Assembly: GCA_947630885.1 (NCBI GenBank)
Contig: CANRJI010000046.1
Location: forward strand, 1-8,131
Direction of reading: 5' to 3'
Length of the DNA: 8,131 bases
From: an uncultured Bacilli bacterium
Lineage (GTDB): Bacteria > Bacillota_I > Bacilli_A > RF39 > UBA660
The position numbers were made by a program, and so were the translations under genes. Below are positions 1-6,530 of the stretch, piece after piece (position 1 is the first letter of the stretch; each line of letters begins with the position of its first letter). The notes below the pieces were generated by a model. That model was not told the origin of the DNA and did not search any database. It worked only from the letters and a program-made list of their open reading frames with translations.

Positions 1-25
1 AGGCTTTTTATAATTTTACAATGTG

Positions 26-47
26 TTTAGGTACATTTTAGGTACAT
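26..47. repeat. Tandem 11-bp direct repeat with phased GTAC cores
   Basis: The unit TTTAGGTACAT occurs twice back to back, at 26-36 and 37-47. A third GTAC follows at 53-56, so GTAC cores start at 31, 42 and 53, exactly 11 bp apart. This puts them on nearly the same face of the helix, as expected for a protein-binding array. It could be an arm-type recombinase site, an operator or a chance AT-rich repeat. No recombinase gene is visible in the window. Confidence 0.6.
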
Positions 48-99
48 AATTTGTACTTATTAATTTATTAATTTTCCATAAAAGAAAGGAAAGTTAATA

Positions 100-186
100 A
101 TGAACTACTGCATATATCCAAGAAAGAGAAAAAATAGGCCGTTTTGTAAATTAATGCTCTGTGAATTCAATATGCTCCATATATAG
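100..186 (+). CDS. Tiny Cys/Lys/Arg-rich peptide ORF, possibly a truncated small zinc-binding protein
   Basis: This is a 28-codon ATG ORF ending in TAG, preceded by an AAAGGAAAG Shine-Dalgarno-like sequence about nine bases upstream. The peptide begins MNYCIYPRKRKNRPFCKL and has cysteines at residues 4, 16 and 21. The spacing C-x-Y-x-RKRK-x-x-PFC resembles the first half of short cysteine-paired proteins I associate with phages and integrative elements, which usually continue to a second Cys pair. Here the frame stops early, so it may be a decayed remnant. It is the only plus-strand candidate with a plausible ribosome binding site. The family link is from memory only, and the ORF may not be expressed. 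Confidence 0.25.
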   Translation: MNYCIYPRKRKNRPFCKLMLCEFNMLHI

Positions 187-220
187 TTTTAAGGCTTGTT
201 TCATTTTGCTCGATAGGTTG

Positions 221-451
221 TTATTTGGATGATATACGATATTTTAAATTTTTTAAAGTCTTTGTTTTGAATATTATTTTTATTAATAAAGTTTTTTTAT
301 CTTCAATATTTAATAAATTTAAATTATTTATAGTCATAAATTCAGATACTTTCAATAGTTTTTTATGACAATTACATTGTATCAAACTTATTTTTTTATG
401 TAATAAAATAGTGTCAGTGATTTTTTTCTCACCAACACTATTATAATACAA
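221..451 (-). CDS. Hypothetical 76-aa Lys/Ile-rich ORF after the RyR gene, doubtful
   Basis: This open frame begins 46 bp downstream of the RyR gene stop on the same strand. The full-length start is TTG without a convincing Shine-Dalgarno sequence; an in-frame ATG at 335-337 would leave only 38 residues. A TATAAT sequence (440-445, minus strand) overlaps the apparent start, but no good -35 box accompanies it. The protein has one CNC cluster (IQCNCHKKLLKVSEF, about residues 24-38), faintly like the first half of a Com-type zinc finger, and no second Cys pair. No family is recognised. It may be the third gene of the left unit, a decayed gene or noise. Confidence 0.2.
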   Translation of the reverse strand: MYYNSVGEKKITDTILLHKKISLIQCNCHKKLLKVSEFMTINNLNLLNIEDKKTLLIKIIFKTKTLKNLKYRISSK

Positions 452-497
452 CCACTTAAATATAAATATATAAGAAAAAATATAGTACAGTGGATTA

Positions 498-2324
498 TCA
501 TTTTAAATCCTTACTCAATATATCAACCATATTTTTTATAATATAACCATCAGAAGTACATATATCATCTTTTTTTATTGCTTTTGCCACCATAGGTAAA
601 TCATCAAAAGGAACTATACAAGGATGCAACTGAGCTAAATAATGAATATAACTATTTGTAGAATCTTTATATTTTTTTATTTCATTTACATCAATACTTT
701 TATAACCTTGAGTTCGCATATATGCTACCCACCTATCGTGCTCATTTCTCATTAATTTATTAAATACTTTTTCATCCTTTATTTTTTCTTTAAATAAGAG
801 AATATTTTTTTCTTCATCAGTAGAGTATTCATCTTTTAAAATTGAATACATTTTATAATTTAAATGTAAAGCTAAAGCTCTCGACGATTTAATAGAATAT
901 TCTTTTTCATAAAACCTTTTTAATTTTGTTTCAATAGAATCATTTGATCTATCATATGATAAATGAACTTCTTTAGCTAATGTCTCCAGCCTACAATCTA
1001 ATATATAATTTTCATAATAAATATTTTTAATACTTCCAAATGTATTAAAATTATATGAATTATTTTTTTCATTTTTTAACAACTCAACTTGTTTGGCTAT
1101 TTCACCATTTTTTATCATTACATTTATAATAGGACTTCTTCTATAACTAATTTTATCTTGATTTATAAAATATTTTCTTAAAAATAAGCTATATTCAATA
1201 TTTAAATTATCATCATCATTAGCAACAATTACATAATTAATATCTTTTATTTTATCTAATTCAGTTTTAGCTTTTTCGCTATATATGCTATATGGAATAA
1301 ATTTATAATCGTAATTATCTATCAATTCAGGACAATTAATTTTAATATATTCTTTAATTGAATTTGCATTTTCTCCTAAAACAGTTATTGATAATTTATA
1401 GTCAATTAATTGACCACACCATGTAATAGCTTTAATAAATTCTAATTCAATTACGTTATTTGATATCAATAAAACAGATATTTTATTATCTATTGTTTCT
1501 AAATATAAAGGTTTATTGTTTAATAATTGGTATACAATTCTTTCATTTTCATTAACTATAACAAGCTTTAGATTACCTTTATCCATAGAATCCAAAACAA
1601 CTCTATCCGCATTATTTGGTGTTAAAACAAATAGATTTATAGAACTATTTTCATCTTTATATTTATTAGTAATTTCAATAGCCTGTTTTAAATTATGGTT
1701 AATATTTGAAGAAAATAAGTAAAAAGTAATTTCTTTATTTTTTAAATTACGTAATTTTATATTAGATGCCTCATCATACATCTTTATTCCTTTTATATAC
1801 TTAACTCTACTCGATAAGGCATAATCTATTTGATCATCTTTGTTAACTAAAAAAATTATAGTCTTTTTTTTATCTTCAATTCTAGAAGCTATAGATAATG
1901 TTTTTTCATTAATTTGAGAAAAAATATATATTTTTTTATTTACTGATAAACATAATTTTATTTTTGACACTACACCATCTATTAAAGATAATAAGAAAGT
2001 AGTAGTAACTAAAGGAATTAATAAAAATAAAGTCTGAGTTAAACACACATATAACCACTCTTTTAAATGCACTGCTTTTATATTGCCAACAAGGCTCAAA
2101 TCTTGGTTAAAAGTAATTGTTTGTATACAATATATTATTGTAGCAATAATCTTGGATATTAAATTGCCACTATTTATAAAAGGAAATATTAAAATAAATA
2201 ATAAAACTAATAATCCCAAGAGCAAAATAAATATTGAACGCTTCATGTTTTTGGAATTAATTTTAACGAAAAATATTGTTATAATTAATACTAATATTGA
2301 AAAAAATAAATTTAGAAAATTCAT
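498..2324 (-). CDS. Membrane protein with two Rossmann (RCK/TrkA-N-like) domains and a C-terminal RyR domain
   Basis: This 608-residue protein is probably an inner-membrane sensor, channel or effector. Hydrophobic segments lie at about residues 3-21, 31-50 and 91-115. A shorter apolar stretch at 56-71 between the second and third could be a pore-helix-like re-entrant loop. Two Rossmann-like alpha/beta units follow, starting near 130 (KKIYIFSQINEKTLSIASRI) and 282 (ISVLLISNNVIELEFIKAI); neither has a GxGxxG loop. The C-terminal part, about 525-587, fits the RyR repeat: NEHDRWVAYMRTQGYKS, then HYLAQLHPCIVPFDDLP. Bacterial RyR domains occur in nucleotide-signalling conflict systems, and TM plus RCK-type domains is a channel architecture; neither function is shown here. 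The ATG at 2324 is the only in-frame ATG after the last upstream in-frame stop. It starts 17 bp after the TIR-STING stop, so the two genes are almost certainly cotranscribed. Confidence 0.8.
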   Translation of the reverse strand: MNFLNLFFSILVLIITIFFVKINSKNMKRSIFILLLGLLVLLFILIFPFINSGNLISKIIATIIYCIQTITFNQDLSLVGNIKAVHLKEWLYVCLTQTLFLLIPLVTTTFLLSLIDGVVSKIKLCLSVNKKIYIFSQINEKTLSIASRIEDKKKTIIFLVNKDDQIDYALSSRVKYIKGIKMYDEASNIKLRNLKNKEITFYLFSSNINHNLKQAIEITNKYKDENSSINLFVLTPNNADRVVLDSMDKGNLKLVIVNENERIVYQLLNNKPLYLETIDNKISVLLISNNVIELEFIKAITWCGQLIDYKLSITVLGENANSIKEYIKINCPELIDNYDYKFIPYSIYSEKAKTELDKIKDINYVIVANDDDNLNIEYSLFLRKYFINQDKISYRRSPIINVMIKNGEIAKQVELLKNEKNNSYNFNTFGSIKNIYYENYILDCRLETLAKEVHLSYDRSNDSIETKLKRFYEKEYSIKSSRALALHLNYKMYSILKDEYSTDEEKNILLFKEKIKDEKVFNKLMRNEHDRWVAYMRTQGYKSIDVNEIKKYKDSTNSYIHYLAQLHPCIVPFDDLPMVAKAIKKDDICTSDGYIIKNMVDILSKDLK

Positions 2325-2341
2325 AAGGTTTCCATCATCTC

Positions 2342-3454
2342 CTAATAATCTATTTGTTCAATTGAAAGATTGTTATCTATGATATAGCAAATATTGTCTA
2401 TCATAATCTTTTTTTGTTTTTGTGAAATATTTGGATAATATAAATTTATTACCTTTACTACATAGTCTTCTCTTAAAATGTTTTTAAGTGTCACTATAAA
2501 TAAATCTAATTCTTTTGCATTAAACCTTCCCTCAGCAAAAACATCTTTACCATCATCGGCATCTATATTCAAAATCATTTTCGCTGTGCTGTAAGAAGCG
2601 ACTAATGAAGTAGGATAGTCATATATGTGTAAATCATTATTCTCAATTTTAAAATTAAAATTAAGTTCTCGATGTCTTGCAGTAGGCAATGTTGCAGCTT
2701 GAAGCTCATTTTGTATATTTTTTGCCCTTTTAATAGTATCGCTATCATAATGTTCTGGTATAATTATATGGAAAAAAATATTTTCCCTTTTAAATATAAA
2801 CTTTTTATCGTTAGATGTAAATCCATCTAAAATATGTTCTAAAAGTCGAATAATAAAATTATTAGCATAACCTATTGCTGTTGAAGTAGCAGCACCTATA
2901 ACTACAGGAGAAATATACTTTTTATTATCGTTTATATAATTATCTATATCATTTATAATATTTTCACTATCATAATTATATTGATTGCTTTTTATATGTT
3001 CATCTATAATATTAATAGTAGAATCTATTTTTTTATCATTGAATATAATCTGCTTTAAAGCAAGTTTTCCGTTTATACCTATTAAATCATCTGGCATATG
3101 TACCTTACTATCACTTAATAATATAACTCTAGATAATCCTAATGCCATAGAACATAGACCTATTTCAAATAAAACATTATCTCTCATAGAAGGTACGGAC
3201 ATATATTTACCATTTCTATATATAGTTGTCGTATCATGACCTTCACATATTAAAATAGCAAAATCAAAAGTAGGAATTTTTTTTATTAACATAGGTAACA
3301 ATGCTATATTATCTTTATTGTTTGCATCTTTAAATAAATCTCTCCAGCAAAAACAATTATATCCTTTTCTGCTCAAACTATTAACGATGAAATCTAAAGT
3401 ACCAGATTTTTCACTAATACCCGATGAAAAAATTACAATATTTACTTTACGCAT
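2342..3454 (-). CDS. cap12: TIR-STING effector, Cap12-type CBASS protein
   Basis: This 370-residue protein has a TIR-like NADase domain at about residues 1-150 (PF10137 type): beta-1 VNIVIFSSG, FDFAILICEGHDTT (63-76) and MRDNVLFEIGL (90-100), whose E97 sits where the catalytic Glu is expected. A linker leads to a prokaryotic STING domain at about 180-345: helix IGAATSTAIGYANNF, strand FFHIIIPE, the DLHIYDYPTSLVASY motif (274-288), and EGRFNAKELDLFIVTL (308-323). In characterised TIR-STINGs, cyclic dinucleotide (c-di-GMP) binding drives filament formation and NAD+ destruction, killing the infected cell. D279 and T282 of DYPT are likely ligand contacts, by family analogy. Start: ATG with AGGGTG five bases upstream. 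It is the first gene of a two-gene unit with the RyR membrane protein. The usual adjacent CD-NTase is absent from the window, which is atypical for CBASS. Confidence 0.85.
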   Translation of the reverse strand: MRKVNIVIFSSGISEKSGTLDFIVNSLSRKGYNCFCWRDLFKDANNKDNIALLPMLIKKIPTFDFAILICEGHDTTTIYRNGKYMSVPSMRDNVLFEIGLCSMALGLSRVILLSDSKVHMPDDLIGINGKLALKQIIFNDKKIDSTINIIDEHIKSNQYNYDSENIINDIDNYINDNKKYISPVVIGAATSTAIGYANNFIIRLLEHILDGFTSNDKKFIFKRENIFFHIIIPEHYDSDTIKRAKNIQNELQAATLPTARHRELNFNFKIENNDLHIYDYPTSLVASYSTAKMILNIDADDGKDVFAEGRFNAKELDLFIVTLKNILREDYVVKVINLYYPNISQKQKKIMIDNICYIIDNNLSIEQIDY

Positions 3455-3480
3455 AAATTCACCCTATTTCTTACAAGAAA

Positions 3481-3509
3481 ATAATAGCAAAAACATTTTT
3501 AAAAGTCAA
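3481..3509 (-). promoter_or_regulatory. Extended -10 promoter of the TIR-STING/RyR unit
   Basis: On the minus strand the -35 box is TTGACT (3504-3509) and the -10 box is TATTAT (3481-3486), with a 17-bp spacer ending in TGC, which makes an extended -10. Transcription should start near 3474, giving a leader of about 20 nt that contains the AGGGTG ribosome binding site. A 10-bp palindrome, CATATATATG (3515-3524), lies just upstream of the -35 box and could be an operator or only AT-rich sequence. Confidence 0.8.
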
Positions 3510-3657
3510 TAAATCATATATATGCTAATTATTTTTCGATATTTGGATGTAGTAAACTAGATGTGGGAAAATAAATTTTTTCCAAAATAAAAAGAGAAAA
3601 CACTCAAAATCTAAAAGCAGTTATATAATTAAATTAGCAAAAAAATAAATAAACTGA

Positions 3658-3683
3658 CCTTTTTAGAACTCATAGTTCAAAGG
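3658..3683. terminator. Weak hairpin, possible terminator
   Basis: GAACT-CAT-AGTTC forms a short perfect stem-loop (3666-3678). It is flanked by CCTTT and AAAGG, which can pair after a bulge. On the minus strand it lies about 57 bp after the winged-helix remnant and is followed within a few bases by GTTTATTTTTTT. On the plus strand a TTTT follows directly. The stem is weak, so its function is uncertain. Confidence 0.25.
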
Positions 3684-3739
3684 TTTTAAGGAGTTGTTAA
3701 TAATATTTGATTATTCTTTTGTTACACTTGACTTTTCAA

Positions 3740-3924
3740 TTAATAATTTTTGACTATCCATTCACCTTTTTTAGTAGCTCCAGTTCTTTCAATAAGTCCC
3801 ATATCTATAAGTATTTTTATATTTATTTTTATAGTTCTAATATTAACATCTAACAGCTTTGCTAATGATTCTTTAGTCTATTACATATAACATAGTAATT
3901 TATTACTTTTTGTTCTTTAGACAT
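3740..3924 (-). pseudogene. Frameshifted small winged-helix DNA-binding protein
   Basis: The gene starts at an ATG (3922-3924) with a strong AAGGAGGG Shine-Dalgarno five bases upstream. It reads MSKEQKVINYYVICNRLKNH and then hits TAG at 3862-3864. In another frame, just after a TAG at 3878-3880, it continues TKESLAKLLDVNIRTIKINI, then KILIDMGLIERTGATKKGEW, and ends IVKNY at 3740. The two pieces overlap around 3875-3880 as expected from one small indel. The second piece is a helix-turn-helix plus wing ending in the GLIER-G--K-G-W pattern seen at the C-terminus of AlbA_2/divergent AAA_4-type regulators and in other small wHTH proteins. Repaired, it would have about 60 residues. It lies upstream of the TIR-STING promoter on the same strand and may once have regulated it; that is inference. 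A sequencing error cannot be excluded. Confidence 0.7.
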
Positions 3925-3949
3925 ATTGGCCCTCCTTTTTTGACAGATT

Positions 3950-3958
3950 ATTATAGCA
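3950..3958 (-). promoter_or_regulatory. Extended -10 promoter element of the wHTH remnant
   Basis: The minus strand reads TGC-TATAAT (TATAAT at 3950-3955), a perfect extended -10, about 26 bp upstream of the remnant's ATG with the AAGGAGGG site in between. The -35 region at 17-bp spacing (CATTTT) is poor, so activity would rest on the extended -10. The intact promoter and ribosome binding site suggest the frameshift is recent. Confidence 0.55.
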
Positions 3959-4202
3959 TTTTAGTTAAATTAAAATGAGCAATGACTTTTATTGTAATAT
4001 AAATTTGAAACTATAGCATATAAATAAAGAAACAAAAACTTTATTAGTTATATATATTTTACATAATTAATTTATTGTTAATTAAAGTCCTTATTTTAAA
4101 GTTTTTTATATTTACACTTTCTGGTATTAAATATGAATAAAATTTAATATTATAGTGCATCAACATGGTCTAACTTTTTGCTAATTATGCTATATTAAAT
4201 AT
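3959..4202. other. Gene-free AT-rich spacer
   Basis: No open frame with a credible start and ribosome binding site is visible on either strand. A minus-strand TATAAT occurs near 4147-4152, but it has no good -35 partner and no gene follows closely. I see nothing else assignable. Confidence 0.6.
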
Positions 4203-4247
4203 AAATCGCAATTATATAATTTACATATATGTATGCGATTTTTTTTA
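4203..4247. terminator. Hairpin terminator after the right unit, T-run on the plus strand
   Basis: The perfect 8-bp arms AAATCGCA (4203-4210) and TGCGATTT (4234-4241) enclose a 23-nt loop. The loop holds the 12-bp palindrome TACATATATGTA (4222-4233), which can fold as an inner stem. On the plus strand eight Ts follow. On the minus strand, the direction of the YcxB-like gene that stops 22 bp away, the tail is only TTTATATTTAATAT. It probably ends the right unit, perhaps as a bidirectional terminator, but the better U-tract faces the strand with no visible gene. Confidence 0.6.
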
Positions 4248-4262
4248 TTTTAGATAATACTT

Positions 4263-5549
4263 TTATTTATTATACGTATATTTAAATTTATGAATCTCTA
4301 AATATTTATTAAAATTATCATATTTAGTAACATATATTTCGTAATCACCAGAGTTATTGGGTAAGATGTTATATTCATTCGTAGTACTATTGTAGATGGA
4401 ATAGTATGTATCAGTTGAAGATTGAAATGTTATGGGAATAAAGATTTTTAATTCGGATTTTAATTTGGTACTTAAAATCCAATGATTGTTATTTTTAATA
4501 CTATTAAATAACTCAGTTACATCTTCTTTATCGTAAAAAACTCTTACAATAGTATATTCTGTTTTATCTTCATCTAGATATGTTCCTAATTTTTGGATTT
4601 CAAGTTCACCATTACTAGGAAGATTAGCATCAACGGCATCTCTATAGGTATCAATTTCGCTATAATCTACTGAAAACGTTGGGAATAGGCAAAAAGAACC
4701 ATAAATAAGTAGGAAAATACTAATTATAAATCCTCCAACAATATTTTTAGTGCATTGATATCCAGCTTTTTTATATTTGAATCCAAGAATAATTGACAAT
4801 ATAGGGATTGGGAGAAAGCACCAAAAAATCCAGGCGTTTTTGATAAAGCTGAAGCTATTTGGAAAAATTAATTTATTCATTAGAGCAAATGAATATGCCG
4901 CTACCAAAAAACAGGCTATTGTAATTATAAATAATATTATCATACCGTTTTGTATGTATTTTGAATTATGTTTTTTCTTTGCATCAGAATGTTTCTCTTC
5001 AGCGTAATGACTGTGATCTTTAAATATTTCACGAAGGAAATTTTTTAATTCTAAAGAGCAATTGTTTTTTTGAATGATAATAATTATATTTTTTAATGGA
5101 TATTCAAGATAGAAATTGGTATCAGTTTCAACGAATTTGCTTATCTCAGAATAGTTAATAGTAAGAGTTTCCTTTTCACTTTTTCTAATGAAATAAGTAT
5201 CGTAGAATTCTAAACCAAGGTCGATATTTTCTAAACCTTTTTTATTTCGAGAATCAAATGCTTTTCCAGCAAAATGTTCTAATCTAACATAATAAATGAT
5301 CATTAAGTATATTTGATATAGTATAAAAAATGTTAGTGAAATAATCCATGTTTTTGTCAGTATAGTTAATAAAGCCGAAAAAATGATATTTAGAAACATT
5401 CCTCTAGTAACGAATACCCAGTATATTCGATTGGGAAAATATTTAGCCATTGTTTGATATTCAGAGTGATTAACAACACTCTTACAAGCGTATAAATATT
5501 TTTGAGAGTTTTTTTCTTTTTTTCTATCTATCTTTTTTTCATTATTCAT
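4263..5549 (-). CDS. Multi-pass membrane protein with a YcxB-like domain
   Basis: This 428-residue protein has a Lys-rich, probably cytoplasmic N-terminus and two membrane helices at about residues 45-90. A soluble domain follows at about 97-166, whose pattern (LGLEFYDTYFIRKSEKETLT, then INYSEISKF and FYLEYPLKNIIIIIQKN) fits the YcxB-like family of unknown function. Three more helices lie near 182-205, 218-238 and 250-272. A C-terminal domain of about 155 residues ends in a beta-rich segment, likely outside the membrane. I prefer the ATG at 5547-5549 because AAGGA lies about ten bases before it; the in-frame GTG at 5556-5558 is nearly on top of that site. It is the last gene of the right unit, after a 66-bp gap, the longest in the unit. 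No promoter is evident in the gap. Confidence 0.65.
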   Translation of the reverse strand: MNNEKKIDRKKEKNSQKYLYACKSVVNHSEYQTMAKYFPNRIYWVFVTRGMFLNIIFSALLTILTKTWIISLTFFILYQIYLMIIYYVRLEHFAGKAFDSRNKKGLENIDLGLEFYDTYFIRKSEKETLTINYSEISKFVETDTNFYLEYPLKNIIIIIQKNNCSLELKNFLREIFKDHSHYAEEKHSDAKKKHNSKYIQNGMIILFIITIACFLVAAYSFALMNKLIFPNSFSFIKNAWIFWCFLPIPILSIILGFKYKKAGYQCTKNIVGGFIISIFLLIYGSFCLFPTFSVDYSEIDTYRDAVDANLPSNGELEIQKLGTYLDEDKTEYTIVRVFYDKEDVTELFNSIKNNNHWILSTKLKSELKIFIPITFQSSTDTYYSIYNSTTNEYNILPNNSGDYEIYVTKYDNFNKYLEIHKFKYTYNK

Positions 5550-5615
5550 ATAAATCACATCCTTAACAACAAAATTTTTAATTTAATACAATTGAAATTA
5601 TTTTACTTTTAACAT

Positions 5616-6506
5616 TTATGAATTCAATTTATTTTGAATACCATCTTCCATACTTATCTTAGTTGGGATAAGATATTTAGCATTTATTTTGTGTGATATA
5701 GAATTAGTAATTAACTTCATAGCTCTTGCTCCATCAAACCATTTAGGATTATCACTTTGGGCTCTTATTTTATCTAACGAAATAGTAAAAGCATCTTTGT
5801 CGTATTTATCACTTAATTCTATTGGTATCATGTACTTTTGCTTTTCATTTGAATATAAATCATTATTTAATAATTGGTAATTAGCATTATTATACCAATA
5901 TAAATGGTCACAACCCGCGAGAATGAGAATATCAGCATTAGTATTTATTTCTCCAATTAAATTATCAACATAGTTATAGGCTTCATCAAAAGAAATAGTC
6001 GGTATATCGTCTTTTAAACTTTTTAAATTATCAGTAATGTCGATGACACCAAAATCATAATATTTTTCATCAATTATTTTTTTATTTTTTACAAATATGA
6101 GTTCGGTAGAGCCACCACCACCAATAAAGATGCAAATATTTTTATCATAATCAATGTTATTATAACATCCAATGGCTGTATAATAGGCTTCCTCTTCTTT
6201 AGTTACTATTTCAATTTTTAAATTATATTTATCTTGCAGCTTACTATTTATGCTATTTAATTCATCTTGCGATAAATTTCTAATGACACTGCATCCATAA
6301 ACATGTATATTGGCGGTATACTCTAAAACTTTTTCGATTATGTTGGATAATTTTTTAAGATCGCTTTCAAGTATTTGATTTGCTTTTTCGTAGTTCTTTT
6401 TAAATTCAATAGTTATATTTTTTTCATATATAACAGTATTACCTTCATAGACATGAATCTTGGTATCATTACTTCCTATCTCTATTATTCCAATTCTTTT
6501 TTTCAT
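5616..6506 (-). CDS. Divergent Ppx/GppA-type phosphatase
   Basis: This 296-residue single-module protein belongs to the ASKHA-fold exopolyphosphatase / pppGpp phosphohydrolase family, whose members remove terminal phosphate from polyphosphate or pppGpp. Visible motifs are phosphate-1 IGIIEIGSNDTKIHVY (5-20), the YGCSVIRNLS segment (70-79), the acidic VTKEEEAYYTAIGC (101-114) carrying the expected catalytic-type Glu, and phosphate-2 FIGGGGSTELIF (127-138). Two substitutions stand out: the motif-1 Asp is Glu9, and the Asp normally preceding IGGGST in motif 2 is absent (Ile128-Gly129). The C-terminal half has KWFDGARAMKLITNSISHKI. The substrate is therefore uncertain. Its ATG lies 24 bp after the flavoprotein stop, preceded only by a purine-rich GAGAAG, so translation may depend partly on coupling. 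Confidence 0.75.
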   Translation of the reverse strand: MKKRIGIIEIGSNDTKIHVYEGNTVIYEKNITIEFKKNYEKANQILESDLKKLSNIIEKVLEYTANIHVYGCSVIRNLSQDELNSINSKLQDKYNLKIEIVTKEEEAYYTAIGCYNNIDYDKNICIFIGGGGSTELIFVKNKKIIDEKYYDFGVIDITDNLKSLKDDIPTISFDEAYNYVDNLIGEINTNADILILAGCDHLYWYNNANYQLLNNDLYSNEKQKYMIPIELSDKYDKDAFTISLDKIRAQSDNPKWFDGARAMKLITNSISHKINAKYLIPTKISMEDGIQNKLNS

Positions 6507-6530
6507 AATTGCATCATCTTCTCTTTTTTA

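Noticed and set aside
1516..3512. Plus-strand open frames inside the RyR and TIR-STING genes (for example 1516-1722, 2083-2382, 2985-3239, 3318-3512)
   Set aside because: They are opposite-strand shadows of well-supported genes, with no ribosome binding sites or recognisable motifs.
3566..3583. GGAAAA/TTTTCC hairpin as a terminator
   Set aside because: The 6-bp stem is mostly A/T, has no proper T-run on either side and lies upstream of the STING promoter rather than after a gene.
3523..4188. TGCTAATTAT present at both 3523-3532 and 4179-4188 as a shared regulator site
   Set aside because: A 10-mer this AT-rich is likely to recur by chance, and only one copy lies near a promoter.
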